Positions 1 through 11,600 of a DNA stretch of 64,000 nt are shown here, piece by piece. Positions within the stretch are counted from its first letter, which is position 1; each line of letters starts with the position of its first letter. The notes under the pieces were generated by a model. That model saw only the letters and a list, made by a program, of their open reading frames with translations, was not told the origin of the DNA and searched no databases. Made by a program: the position numbers and the translations under genes. Source of the DNA: Flavobacteriales bacterium (GTDB taxonomy: Bacteria > Bacteroidota > Bacteroidia > Flavobacteriales_F > PHOS-HE28); the NCBI GenBank assembly GCA_026129465.1, contig JAHCIA010000001.1, forward strand, positions 2,949,503 through 3,013,502. The letters run 5' to 3'.

Positions 1-2
1 GC

Positions 3-3000
3 AATGGCGGAGCACAATTGACCATCAGCGGTGGCACCATTCCGATCCTTGCGGTATGGACGGATGCGCAGGGCAACACCGTGGCCATTGGCGACAATCT
101 GGCGAACGTCTGCGCGGGCATCTACTCGGTGACCGTGACGGACGACAACGGCTGCCAGGAACAATTGGTGGTGTCCATCTCCGACAGCGACGGGGAGGTC
201 ATCGCCGCATCCGCCACCGGGGCCAGTTGCCACGATGCCTGCGACGGTTCGGTGAGCGTGGTGGTCTACTGCCAATTGCCGCCCTGTGTCATCGTGTGGA
301 CGGACGCCAATGGGGATCAGATCGGCGATCAGCCCACGGTGACCGATCTCTGTGCGGGCACCTACTATGTCACGGTAACGAACGCGGATGGCTGCGTGTC
401 GATCGATCCGGTTATCGTGACCGCGCCGCCGCCGATACAAGTGGTGATGTCCGCTGATGATGCGACGTGCGCCGGCGATTGCGACGGCTGGGCCTTCGCG
501 ATGATCTCCGGCGGCACGCCACCCTTTAGTCTGGATTGGTCGCCCGAACCGGGGTCCGGGCAGGGAACACCTTTCGCGAGCGGACTATGCGCCGGTACGT
601 ACACGCTGACCATCACCGATGGCGCCGGATGCGCCGCTTCCTTCGATGCCGCGATCGACAGCCCCGAGCCGCTGACGGTGGACGAGACGGTGGAAGGCAG
701 CGCCTGTGCCGGCGATTGCGAAGGCTTCATCACACTGGATGCGCAAGGCGGCACAGCACCCTATACCTATGTGTGGGATCCCGTGCCACCGAATGGGCAG
801 GGTGGAAGCAGCGCCACAGGCTTGTGCGCGGGCACCTGGAGCGCCACGGTGATCGATGCGGCGGGATGCAGCATCAGCCTGAGCTGGGAATTGGGCGAGT
901 CCGATCCGATGGAGCTGACCACGGGCAGCACACAAAGCACCTGCCCCGATTGTGACGGTACCGCTTCCGTGTCAGTGGCCGGTGGAACGGGTCCATACAC
1001 CTACGCCTGGACCCTGGCCGGTCAACCCGTCGGGGATGAAGCCGAGCTGCAGGACCTCTGCGGCGGACTCTACACGGTGACCGTGACGGACGCGGCCGGA
1101 TGTGGCGCACAGGCCGTGGTGGCCGTGACGGACGCCAACGCCGAGGTGCTTTCCACGAACGATGGACAGGTGGGCTGCGCCGGTGATTGCGACGGTGTGG
1201 TGTCAGTGGATCTCGTCTGCTCCGCACCAGCCTGTGTCATCCAATGGTTCGATGCGGATGGCGCACCCGTGGGCGATGGCGACACCGTCAGTGGCCTGTG
1301 CGATGGCGACTACTTCGTGGTGGTGACGAACGCTGATGGCTGCGTTTCCATCGCCACGGCCACCGTCACGCCCAGCACCATCATCGCGCCGGTCTTCAGC
1401 AGCACGCCCACGAGTTGCGTCGGCGCATGTGATGGCACGGCCACTGTGGCGCCCACCGGCGGACAAGAGTCATTCACCTACACCTGGAGTCCTGAGCCGG
1501 GTGGAGGCCAGGGTACGTCGCAGGCCACTGGACTTTGCGCGGGCGTATACGCCGTAACGATCACCGAGGGGTCCGGTTGCGACACCACCGTCACCATCCT
1601 CATTGTGGATCCGCAACCCCTGTCGATCAACGCCTTCACCCAGCAAGCGGATTGCTCCGGCGCGTGCAGCGGCAGCGTGTCGGTGATCGTCACCGGCGGA
1701 CAAGGTCCCTACGACTACTTGTGGGACCCCGTACCATCCAATGGACAGGGCGATGCGTTCGCGCAGGGCCTCTGTGCAGGGGTGGTGACGCTGACGGTGA
1801 CGGACGCGAACGGCTGTTCCATCACGCAGCTGTATACCATCAATGAGCCTTCACCCATCGTGATCACGGCCACCACCACACCGAGCGCATGCGGGGAATG
1901 CATCGGTACGGCGAGCGCCAGCGCTCAGGGTGGCACTCCGGGCTATGGCTGGTACTGGACGATCGACGATGTGATACAAGGCACGGGCAGCAGCCTCACT
2001 GGTCTGTGCGCGGGGCTCTACTTCGCCACCGCCGTGGATGCGCAAGGTTGCACGGCCACGCAATTCGTGCCACTGGAGGATGTGGACGGCGAATCAGCCG
2101 CCACCACGGACGGCATCACCACCTGCCCGGGCGATTGCGATGGCGCGGTGTCCGTGAGCGTGGATTGCCTTGATGACCCGTGCGACATCACATGGTACGA
2201 CACACAGGGCAATGAACTCGGCGGTGGCGCACAACTTGGTGACCTGTGCGCCGGGCTTTACATCGCGGTGATCGTGAACGCGTCGGGTTGCATCACCGTT
2301 GATTCGGCCTTCGTGCTCTCGCCCGATCCGATCCTGGCGAACCTGGGCACCGCGCCGACGAGCTGCTTCGGCGAATGCGACGGCACGGCCACGGTGGGCC
2401 CCACGGGTGGCGCGGGTGGCTATGTGATCGAATGGGTGCCCGAACCGCCCAATGGCCAGGGCGGCGCGCAGGCAACGGGTCTGTGCGCTGGCGACTATTC
2501 TGTGATCATCACCGATGCGGCGGGCTGCTCCATCACGCAGGGCGTGCTCATCCTTTCGCCGGATCCCATCAGCCCCAATGCGGTGCTCACCATCGCCACC
2601 TGTGCCGGTGATTGCGACGGCTCCATCGTGCTGTCGCCCAGTGGTGGCAATGGTGACTTCACCTACTTCTGGAACCCCGAGCCACCCAACGGCCAGGGCA
2701 CCAACAGCGCCACCGGGCTTTGCGCGGGTTCGTACGCGGTCACGATCACGGATGCGAACGGATGCACCGCTGAATACACCGTGGTGTGGAATGATCCGCC
2801 CACCCTCAACGCCTTGGTGTCCCACACGGACAACGGTTGCTTCGGCGATTGCCAGGCCACGGCACAGGTGGATATCACCGGTGGTGTGCCGGGCTATGCG
2901 ATCACCTGGTTCGATCCCCTGGGTCAGATCATCGCGCAGGATGTCACCGATGTCAGTGGCCTGTGTGCCGGTGACCACCAGGTGGTGGTGACCGATGCGA

Positions 3001-4511
3001 ACGGTTGCGAACGCATCACATCCTTCACGGTGGGCCAGGGAGTGGAGATCCTGCCGAAACTCTCCACCACGAGCGAGACCTGCTTCGGGCCGTGTGACGG
3101 AAGCGCCTTCGTATCACCCAGTGGCGGTGCTGGAGGTCCATACACCGTATTGTGGCAGCCTGAACCGGGCTTTGGCCAAGGCACCACGCAGGCAGGTGGA
3201 CTCTGTGCGGGCACCTGGCAAGTGACCATCACCGACGGTGCTGGATGTGTGAGCAACACGGAGTTCGAGATACTCCCCTACATCGCGATCACCGACGATG
3301 CCTTTGTGACGCATGTGGCATGCGCGGGCGCCTGCACCGGCAGCATCCTGCTGGCCACCTCGGGCGGTCTTGGTCAACTGGACTATGTGTGGTCGCCCGC
3401 GCCGCCCAATGGGCAAGGCACCGCCAATGTCACCGGCCTATGTGCGGGGGCCTGGTCGGTCACGATCACCGATGCGGTGGGCTGTACGCAGGTCTTCAAC
3501 TACATCATCCTGGAACCGCCGCCCATCCAGATCGGAATCGGGCAGATCACGCCGGCCAGCTGCGCCAATGTGGCCGACGGCGCCATCACCACCACGCCAT
3601 TGGGCGGCACGCCGCCATACACCTACGGTTGGACGGGCCCAGGCGGCTTCGTCTCGGACCAGGAGGACATCAACGGCCTGCTGCCCGGCACCTACTTGCT
3701 TACCGTCACCGATGCGAACGGCTGCTCCGAGGTCGCCTCGGTGCAGGTGCTGGCCCTCACCGTGGTGGTGGCCGATGCGGGATCGGACCAGGAGGCTTGT
3801 GCCGGCGGTAATATCATCCTTGATGGCAGTGGCAGCATCGGCGCCACCAGTTGGACCTGGTTCGACGACCAGGGCGATGTGGTGGGCCAGGGCGCCGTAG
3901 TGGTCCTCAGCGGGCTGCCGCCCGGCCCGCACACCTTCACACTGCTGGTATCAGACGGGCCCTGCAATGACACCGATGAGGTGACCGTGGTGGTGCTGTC
4001 CCTGCCGCTGGCCAACGCTGGTCCGGACCAGACGATCTTCGTGGGTGATGTGGTCACCCTGGGTGGGAACCCCAGTGGCCCACAAGGCTCCGCATTCAAC
4101 TGGCAGCCCGATTCGCTGTTGGCCAACAACACCCTGGCCAACCCCAACAGCCAACCCACGCAGACCACCTGGTTCGTGCTCACCGTGACGGCGCCCGACG
4201 GTTGCGTATCGGTGGATTCCGCCCTGGTGACCGTGTTGCCCACGATCGACATCCCCACAGGCTTCACGCCCAACGGCGACGGTTGGAACGACGCGTGGAT
4301 CATAGACAACATCGACCAGTTCCCCGAGTGCGAGGTGGAGATCTACAACCGCTGGGGCGAGATGCTCTTCCGCAGCGTGGGCTACAACACCCCTTGGGAT
4401 GGACGCTACAACGGCGGTCCGGTGCCGGTGGGCACCTATTACTACGTGATCAAGCTCAACGACCCGCGCTTCCCGGACGCCTACACCGGCCCACTCACCG
4501 TGATCCGCTGA
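3..4511 (+). CDS. SprB-repeat adhesin with T9SS type B sorting domain (5' end outside window)
   Basis: The reading frame is open from the left edge, so the N-terminus and signal peptide lie outside the window; about 1500 residues are visible. They consist of roughly fifteen SprB-like repeats (PF13573 type), each with a Cys-x-Gly-x-Cys-Asp-Gly start, a GG(T/A)xPYTYxW strand and a closing LCAGxYxVTxTDAxGC. An Ig/PKD-like stretch follows near residues 1260-1400. The last 85 or so residues are a gliding-motility-associated C-terminal domain (CHU_C, T9SS type B sorting signal), with FTPNGDGWND, the IYNRWGEMLF strand and the final YYYVIKLND strand. By family knowledge this is a surface adhesin exported by T9SS, comparable to the SprB gliding adhesin. 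A PorP/SprF gene starts 13 nt downstream, the usual partner arrangement. The exact ligand cannot be read from sequence. Confidence 0.9.
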   Translation, partial: NGGAQLTISGGTIPILAVWTDAQGNTVAIGDNLANVCAGIYSVTVTDDNGCQEQLVVSISDSDGEVIAASATGASCHDACDGSVSVVVYCQLPPCVIVWTDANGDQIGDQPTVTDLCAGTYYVTVTNADGCVSIDPVIVTAPPPIQVVMSADDATCAGDCDGWAFAMISGGTPPFSLDWSPEPGSGQGTPFASGLCAGTYTLTITDGAGCAASFDAAIDSPEPLTVDETVEGSACAGDCEGFITLDAQGGTAPYTYVWDPVPPNGQGGSSATGLCAGTWSATVIDAAGCSISLSWELGESDPMELTTGSTQSTCPDCDGTASVSVAGGTGPYTYAWTLAGQPVGDEAELQDLCGGLYTVTVTDAAGCGAQAVVAVTDANAEVLSTNDGQVGCAGDCDGVVSVDLVCSAPACVIQWFDADGAPVGDGDTVSGLCDGDYFVVVTNADGCVSIATATVTPSTIIAPVFSSTPTSCVGACDGTATVAPTGGQESFTYTWSPEPGGGQGTSQATGLCAGVYAVTITEGSGCDTTVTILIVDPQPLSINAFTQQADCSGACSGSVSVIVTGGQGPYDYLWDPVPSNGQGDAFAQGLCAGVVTLTVTDANGCSITQLYTINEPSPIVITATTTPSACGECIGTASASAQGGTPGYGWYWTIDDVIQGTGSSLTGLCAGLYFATAVDAQGCTATQFVPLEDVDGESAATTDGITTCPGDCDGAVSVSVDCLDDPCDITWYDTQGNELGGGAQLGDLCAGLYIAVIVNASGCITVDSAFVLSPDPILANLGTAPTSCFGECDGTATVGPTGGAGGYVIEWVPEPPNGQGGAQATGLCAGDYSVIITDAAGCSITQGVLILSPDPISPNAVLTIATCAGDCDGSIVLSPSGGNGDFTYFWNPEPPNGQGTNSATGLCAGSYAVTITDANGCTAEYTVVWNDPPTLNALVSHTDNGCFGDCQATAQVDITGGVPGYAITWFDPLGQIIAQDVTDVSGLCAGDHQVVVTDANGCERITSFTVGQGVEILPKLSTTSETCFGPCDGSAFVSPSGGAGGPYTVLWQPEPGFGQGTTQAGGLCAGTWQVTITDGAGCVSNTEFEILPYIAITDDAFVTHVACAGACTGSILLATSGGLGQLDYVWSPAPPNGQGTANVTGLCAGAWSVTITDAVGCTQVFNYIILEPPPIQIGIGQITPASCANVADGAITTTPLGGTPPYTYGWTGPGGFVSDQEDINGLLPGTYLLTVTDANGCSEVASVQVLALTVVVADAGSDQEACAGGNIILDGSGSIGATSWTWFDDQGDVVGQGAVVVLSGLPPGPHTFTLLVSDGPCNDTDEVTVVVLSLPLANAGPDQTIFVGDVVTLGGNPSGPQGSAFNWQPDSLLANNTLANPNSQPTQTTWFVLTVTAPDGCVSVDSALVTVLPTIDIPTGFTPNGDGWNDAWIIDNIDQFPECEVEIYNRWGEMLFRSVGYNTPWDGRYNGGPVPVGTYYYVIKLNDPRFPDAYTGPLTVIR

Positions 4512-4524
4512 ACCACAGGAGACC

Positions 4525-5448
4525 ATGCGCACCCCAAGACACATCGCCCCGGTGGCCCTGATCGCCTGTTTGGCCGCGCAGGGGCAGCAGCTGCCGCAAC
4601 TCACGCAGTACACGCTGAACGACTATGTCTTCAACCCCGCGGTCGCGGGAAGCAGACCTTTTTTCGAAGTGCGCAGTGGCCACCGCTACCAGTGGGTGGG
4701 CATCCAGGATTCGCCGCGCACCTTCACGCTGAGCGGCACCACGCCCGTGGGCAACAACATGGGCCTTGGCGGTTATCTGTTCACCGATAACGTGGGCCCC
4801 ACCCGGCGCACGGGCGTGCAGTTCTCCTATACCTATCACTTGAAATTGAATGAGGACCTGCGCCTGGGCATGGCGCTTTCGGGCGGTCTGCTGCAATTCC
4901 TCATCGATGGTTCCAAGATCACCTTGCGAGACCCCGGCGACCCCGCCATGGACGATCAACTGCGCGGTGAACTGTTGCCTGATGCCAAGTTCGCCCTGTA
5001 TCTGCACCATCCACGATTCTGGGTGGGTGCCACCGCGCCACAGATCATGCGCAGCAGGGTGCGGTTGATCGAGGGCCCGCGTGAAGCGCTGAGCCGTCTT
5101 GAAAACCACTATTACGCCACGGCGGGTTATCGCATCCAGCTGGGTGAGGACTTCCGCGTGGAGCCATCCGTGCTGGTCAAGTACGTGGACCCCGTGCCGC
5201 CCACCATGGACCTGACCGCCACGATCCGCTACCGCGACGCGATCTGGTTGGGGGCCTCCTATCGCACCAATGAGTCGTGGTGCGCCATGGTCGGATATTG
5301 GTTCCGGGAGATGTTCCAGTTCGGTTATTCTTACGATATCCTCACCTCCAACCTGCGGAATTACAGCAGCGGTTCGCACGAGGTGATGCTGGCGATCACC
5401 TTCGCGAAACGATCGGACAAGCTGGCCGACAGCCCACCCACGCCCTGA
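4525..5448 (+). CDS. PorP/SprF family T9SS outer-membrane protein
   Basis: This 307-residue protein has a signal peptide ending around AAQGQQ and then the family hallmark LTQYTLNDYVFNPAVAGS (PorP/SprF family, TIGR03519 type). The remainder alternates short polar and aromatic beta-strand segments, as expected for an outer-membrane barrel, and ends with a strand rich in hydrophobic residues (HEVMLAITFAK) before a short tail. SprF-type proteins are needed for export or attachment of type-B-sorted adhesins. It starts 13 nt after the SprB-repeat adhesin stop codon, so it is probably cotranscribed with it and serves it. It is a paralogue of the protein at 14854-15780 rather than the core PorP of the secretion machine, although that cannot be excluded. 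Confidence 0.88.
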   Translation: MRTPRHIAPVALIACLAAQGQQLPQLTQYTLNDYVFNPAVAGSRPFFEVRSGHRYQWVGIQDSPRTFTLSGTTPVGNNMGLGGYLFTDNVGPTRRTGVQFSYTYHLKLNEDLRLGMALSGGLLQFLIDGSKITLRDPGDPAMDDQLRGELLPDAKFALYLHHPRFWVGATAPQIMRSRVRLIEGPREALSRLENHYYATAGYRIQLGEDFRVEPSVLVKYVDPVPPTMDLTATIRYRDAIWLGASYRTNESWCAMVGYWFREMFQFGYSYDILTSNLRNYSSGSHEVMLAITFAKRSDKLADSPPTP

Positions 5449-5569
5449 TCGGCGGGAGGGGAGCAACTTCCTCGAGGCATTCTCGTCTCTATTTCCCGCA
5501 CGCCGCGTTGCCCATGGCGATCGTCAATCGATCCAGTGTTTTCGTCGTGGCCATTAGTGCGTTCATGGG

Positions 5570-5602
5570 TTGACCCGTACGGGGGGGAGGGCCGTACCTT
5601 TG
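5570..5602 (+). promoter_or_regulatory. Candidate Bacteroidetes promoter of the giant adhesin operon
   Basis: A TTG at 5570-5572 and a perfect -7 element TACCTTTG at 5595-5602 are separated by 22 nt. This fits the Bacteroidetes -33/-7 consensus (TTG ... TAnnTTTG). Transcription would start about 5609, some 30 nt before the ATG at 5642, which supports that ATG over the earlier in-frame TTG at 5570. Confidence 0.6.
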
Positions 5603-5641
5603 CCGCCCTTCGCGAAGGACCTGAACGGAACGTGCGTGCGA

Positions 5642-8600
5642 ATGAGGCCGAGCTTCGATCCCCGAGAGCGATCCGCGAACCGGACAGTGCTGGCCTTGGC
5701 CGCCCTGCTCCTTGGTCTTCCGGGACCGGCGCAGGTCTACCTGGCGGTCGATGGGGTCACCTACGAGACCTGCACCGGGCTTTTCTACGATAGTGGTGGT
5801 GCCGCCGGGAACTACGGCAACAACCAGAACATCACCACCACGCTCTGCCCCACGGGTGGCGCGGGCACCGGTCCTGCCACGGCCGTGTTGTTCCTGCAAT
5901 GGCAGGTGGCTCCCGGCCCTGGTGACCGACTCTTCATCTACGACGGCCTGGTGGCCGGCGGTGCGCCACTGGCGGTGGGGACCAGCGCGGCATCCTTGCT
6001 GGGTCTGACCTTCGTAAGCGCCGACCCCAGCGGCTGCCTCACCTTCCGCTTCGAAAGCGACAATGCCGGCACGGCCGCCGGTTGGGCGGCGCGTATCCTC
6101 ACGGCGGGTGACCCCGGTGGGAACGGAGCCGCACAGGCCTGTGCCACGGGTGGGCCTTTCGCCCTGTTCCCCTTCCTTACCGGCAACCCGGACCCCGGGG
6201 GCGTGTGGAGCGGCCCCAACGGCGCGCATTCCGGCTCTTTCAACCCCGCTTCAGATCCGCCGGGCGATTATTTCTACACGCTCTCGGGCCCATCACCATG
6301 CGCGGATACCAGCGCCACGGTGACGGTGACGATCGTGCAACCGCCCGATGCGGGCACCAATGGCGCCTACACGGCCTGCGCCACCGATGCTTCCTTCAGT
6401 CTCTTCGCTTTGCTGGGAGGTTCGCCGGAAGCGGGCGGTGCATGGACCGGCCCGGGTGGTCCGCACAATGGCACATTCGTTCCCGGGGTGGACCCGGCTG
6501 GGGCCTATGTATACACGGTGGCTGGCACCATGCCCTGCAATGATGCCTCGGCCACGGTGACCATCACTGTGAACCAGCCACCCGTGGCGGGCACCAATGC
6601 CAGCATCACAGTATGCAGCTTGGATGCCGCCTTCGCCCTGTTCCCGCTGCTCGGAGGCAACGCGCAAGGCGGTGGCACATGGGCCGGTCCAGGCGGTGCG
6701 CATTCCGGCACTTTCATTCCGGGCACCGATCCGCCGGGCCCATATGTGTATGAGGTTCCCGGCATACCCCCATGCTCCCCGGCAAGTGCCACGGTGACCG
6801 TGGGTGTGCAGGCGGCGCCCAATGCGGGCACCATGGGCAGCGTCACGGTTTGCAGCAACCTGCCACCCTTCAGCCTTTTCACACTGCTGGGCGGCACTCC
6901 TCAAGCGGGTGGCACCTGGACCGCACCCGGGGGATCATCGCATTCCGGCATCTACGATCCCGCGACCGATCCGCAAGGTCCCTACACCTATACCGTGGCC
7001 GGCACGCCGCCATGCGCGAACGCATCGGCCGTGGTGAACGTGACGCGCATCCAGGCGCCCAACGCGGGCACCAATGGCACCCTGACCCTGTGCAGCGATG
7101 GCCCGCAGACGCCGCTCTTTGGTGCGCTGGGTGGGGCCCCGAACTCAGGTGGTACCTGGAGTGGCCCCGGCGGCGCGCACAGCGGTCAATTCATTCCGGG
7201 GACCGACCCACCGGGCCTCTACACCTACACGGTAGCGGGCACGCCGCCCTGCGCCAATGCGAGCGCCACGGTGAACGTGGTGGTGAACCAGCGGCCGAAC
7301 GCGGGCACCCCCGCCTCCATTACGGTATGCAGCAACGATGCGCCATTCAGCCTGTTCGCCACGTTGGGTGGCGTTCCACAGGGTGGAGGCGCCTGGACCG
7401 GCCCGGGTGGCACGCCAGTTTCCGCGACCTACACACCGGGCACTTCGGTCCCCGGCGTATATACCTACACGGTCATCGGTCTGCCACCCTGTGCGCCTTC
7501 ATCGGCCACGGTCACTGTGGCGCAGGTGACCGCACCGAACGCCGGCTTGGACCGCAGCATCACCCTTTGCAGCGACCATGCGCCCTTCTCCTTGGTGAGC
7601 GAACTGGGTGGCACCCCGGATGCTGGCGGTCAATGGTCCGGTCCGGGGGGGCCGCATGGCCCCACCTTCACCCCGGGGGTGGACCAACCTGGCGTCTACA
7701 CCTATACCGTGGTGGGTACATCGCCGTGCGCCAACGACCAGGCTACCCTCACCATCACGGTGAACCAGGCGCCTGACGCGGGGCTCTCGGCAGCCATTAC
7801 CGTGTGCAGCACTGACGGCAGCTTCCCCTTGATCAACGTGCTGGGTGGTGCGCCGGATGCGGGTGGTAGTTGGACCCGTCCCAATGGCACACCACACCCC
7901 GGCATTTTCAATCCCGGGGTCAGCGTTCCAGGCATCTACACCTACACGGTGGTGGGCTTGGCACCATGTGCTCCGTCCATTTCCACGGTGGAAGTGACGG
8001 TGAACATCGCGCCGGTGGCCGGCACGAATGCCTCCGTGGTTAGTTGCTCCAACGATGCGCCCTTCAGCCTGTTCGCCTCCCTCGGCGGAACGCCTGATGC
8101 GAGTGGCACTTGGACAGGGCCGAATGGGCCGCATGGGATCAACTTTGCTCCAGGCGCTGACACCCCCGGTGCCTATACCTATACGGTGCTGGGTCAGGCG
8201 CCCTGTGCGAACGCCACCGCCGTGGTGAACGTGTCCGTGGTGAATGCGCCTGATGCGGGCATCTCCGCGGATACCACGGTGTGCAGCAACCATGCGCCGT
8301 TCAGTCTTTTTGCACGCTTGGATGGCACCCCGGACGCCAACGGCTCCTGGACCGGACCCGGGGGTGGCATCGTGGGCAGCACATACACACCGGGCACGAG
8401 TACGCCGGGGATCTACACTTACACGGTGCCCGGTATCGCCCCTTGCGTCAATGCGGTGTCCACGATCACGGTGAGCGAAGTGCCTGCGCCGGACCCCGGC
8501 ACCAATGGGGCCATCACGCTCTGCAGCGACCATGCTCCCGTGGACCTGTTCACACTGCTGGGTGGCACGCCACAGAGCGGTGGCAGCTGGGCCGGCCCTG

Positions 8601-11600
8601 GAGGTGCACATTCCGGCCTGTATCTGCCCGCCACCCAGCCGGGTGGCACATACACCTATACGGTCGCCGGCACGGCACCATGCGTGGATCTCTCCGCTTC
8701 GGTGCAGGTGGTGCGTGTGATCGCGCCGAACGCCGGTGTCAATGGCAACATCACGGTATGCAGCACCAATGGCCCATTCCAGTTGCTGAGCGTGCTGGGT
8801 GGCAACCCGAACGGCACGGGAAGCTGGAGCAATGCGGGCGGGCAACCCGTTTCCGGCACATTCACACCCGGCACCACCGCGCCCGGTACCTACACCTACG
8901 TGGTGAACGGTACAGCGCCCTGTGTGAATGACACCGCTTGGGCCACCGTGGTGGTGAATCAGGCACCGAATGCCGGCATCAATGCCAATACCACCATTTG
9001 CAGTTCCGACGCCCCCTTCGCGCTGGTATCGGTGCTGGGTGGCACCCCCAATGGAGGCGGCACCTGGGTGGGTCCGGACAACCAGCCGCATCCGGGAACC
9101 TTCATTCCCGGCACCTCCACGCCCGGCGGATACACCTACACGGTGTCCGGTCAAACGCCATGTCTCGATGCTTCAGCCGTGGTGGTGGTCAACGTCAACA
9201 TACAGCCCAGCGCGGGCCTCAATGCCAGCTTTGAGCGCTGCTCCACCGATCCACCTGTGGACCTCTTCACCATCCTGGGCGGTACGCCGAACACCGGAGG
9301 TACATGGATCGGTCCTGGTGGCCCAACGTCGGGGGTGTTTTTCCCTGGCACGAGCCTGCCCGGCGACTACGTCTATTCGGTCACCGGTACACCACCCTGC
9401 CAGAACGCCTCCGCCACCGTAACGGCCACGGTGAACCAGGCTCCCAATGCGGGTAGCGGTGGAACGCTCACGGTCTGCACCGATCAAGCGGTGGTGGATC
9501 TCTTCGATGGCCTGAGCGGCAACCCCGATCAGAACGGCACTTGGAATGATGATGACGCCACGGGCCAGCAGAGCAACCAGTTCTTCAGTCCATTGGGGCT
9601 GCCCGCCGGTACCTACAGCTTCACCTACACCGTGCCTGGTATCGGGCAATGCGGCGATGATCTGGCGACCGTGCTGGTGACCACCGTGGCAGGCTTGGAC
9701 GCCGGCAGCAACGGCACCATGACCGTTTGCGGTACCAACACGCAGGTGAACCTCTTCAATGGCTTGGGCGGAAACCCGCAACCGGGCGGTGTGTGGATCG
9801 ATCTGGACGCCACCGGTTCGGTAAGCGGGCAATTCTTCAATGCCGCCAACGTACCACCTGGCACCTACAACTTCCGCTATGTGCTGGGCGGCACGCTGGC
9901 CTGTGCCTCCGACTCGTCGCAGACCACGGTCACCGTGGTGGCGCCACCCAATGCGGGCACCAACGGCAGCACCATCACGTGCAGCAACAATGCGCCCTTC
10001 AGTCTCTTCCCATTCCTGGGCGGCAACCCGCAGGGTGGTGGCGTATGGCGCCTGGGCAGTCCCACTGGCCCGGTGGTATCCGGCATCTACAACCCTGCTT
10101 TGGACAACCCGAACACCTACTTCTACGTGGTGAGCGGGACGGGGCCGTGCGCCAATGCGGTGGCCTCGGTGCAGGTGACGGAGGTGCAGGAGCCGAACGC
10201 AGGTGCCTCCAACCAGATCACCGTGTGTTCCAGCGGCGGCACGTTCAACATGACGCTGCAATTGGGCGGCAACCCACAGCCGGGTCAATGGACCTTCAAC
10301 GGGGATCCGCACGGCAACATTTTCGTGCCGGGACTGGATGCGCCAGGGATCTACGTTTACACCGTGCAGGGCCAGCCGCCCTGTGGGCCGAAGGTTTCCA
10401 CGCTCACCATCTCGGTGCAGCAGGCGGCCAATGCGGGCACCAACGGCTCGACCACCGTTTGCAGCAGCCAACCTCCCTTCCTGCTCTTCGGCCTGTTGGG
10501 TGGCGGCGCCCAGTTCGGCGGTTCATGGACCGGCCCCGACCTGCTTCCTCATGATGGCCTCTTCATTCCCGGCACCAGCCTGCCCGGGGACTACTTCTAC
10601 ACCGTGCCGGGCACTGCGCCCTGCGCGAACGATGTGGCGGTGGTCTCCGTGTTCGTGAATCAGGCGGCCAATGCGGGATGCAGTGGTGCCACCACCTTGT
10701 GCAGTGGTGGAGGAAGCGTGAACCTCTTTACCGTGTTGGGCTGTTCGCCGGATCCCACCGGGTCATGGACCGGTCCTGCACCCGGCAACGGGCCATTCAG
10801 CGGAACCTTCGTGCCGGGCACCAGCACCCCTGGCACCTATACCTACACGGTGCAAGGCGCGGCACCATGCGGCGCGGCGACGGCCACGGTCACTGTTGCG
10901 GTGAACCAACCTTCCAACGCCGGGCAGAGCAACGCCATCACGCGTTGCAGCACGAACCCCGCCTTCGCCATGGTGGACTTCCTCCTGGGCACTCCTGCGC
11001 TCAATGGCACGTGGACCGGGCCGGGAGGTGTACCCTCCAATGGTGTGTTCACCCCCGGGACCAGCACCCCGGGAACGTATACCTACACGGTGCCAGGCCA
11101 GCAACCCTGCCCCAACGCCACCGCCACCCTCAACATCACGGTGAATCCTGCGCCAGTGGCGGGTGTGAGCAACAGCCTGGCGGTATGCAACACGGGTGGC
11201 AGCACCAACCTCTTCAGCCTCCTTGGTCCCACGGCGCAGCCCGGAGGCACCTGGACCAACCCCATGGGTGTGGGCCATTCGGGAACGTTGCTGCCGGGCG
11301 TGGACATTTCCGGAAGCTACACCTACACGGTCAGCGGCCTCCCGCCATGTGCGTCCAGCTCGGCGGTGGTGGAAGTGGTGATCAACACTTTCCCGGACGC
11401 GGGTTTCAATGGTTTGGTGACGATCTGCACCGACACGGTGCCCTTCCAGCTTTTTGATGTGATCAATGGCACGCCGCAGTTGAACGGGCTGTGGACCGAT
11501 CCTGCTGGCCTGCCGCACACCGGCATCTTCCTGCCGGGAACGAATCCGCCAGGGGTCTACACCTACACGGTGCCCGGCATCGCGCCTTGTGGCGATGCCA

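Noticed and set aside
5570..5641. An earlier TTG start for the giant adhesin
   Set aside because: It would place the start codon within a consensus promoter and add 24 residues before the signal peptide.
7499..9154. A 551-codon - strand frame opposite the giant adhesin
   Set aside because: It has the repetitive Gly/Arg/His composition produced by reading the repeat array backwards, and no plausible start or domain.
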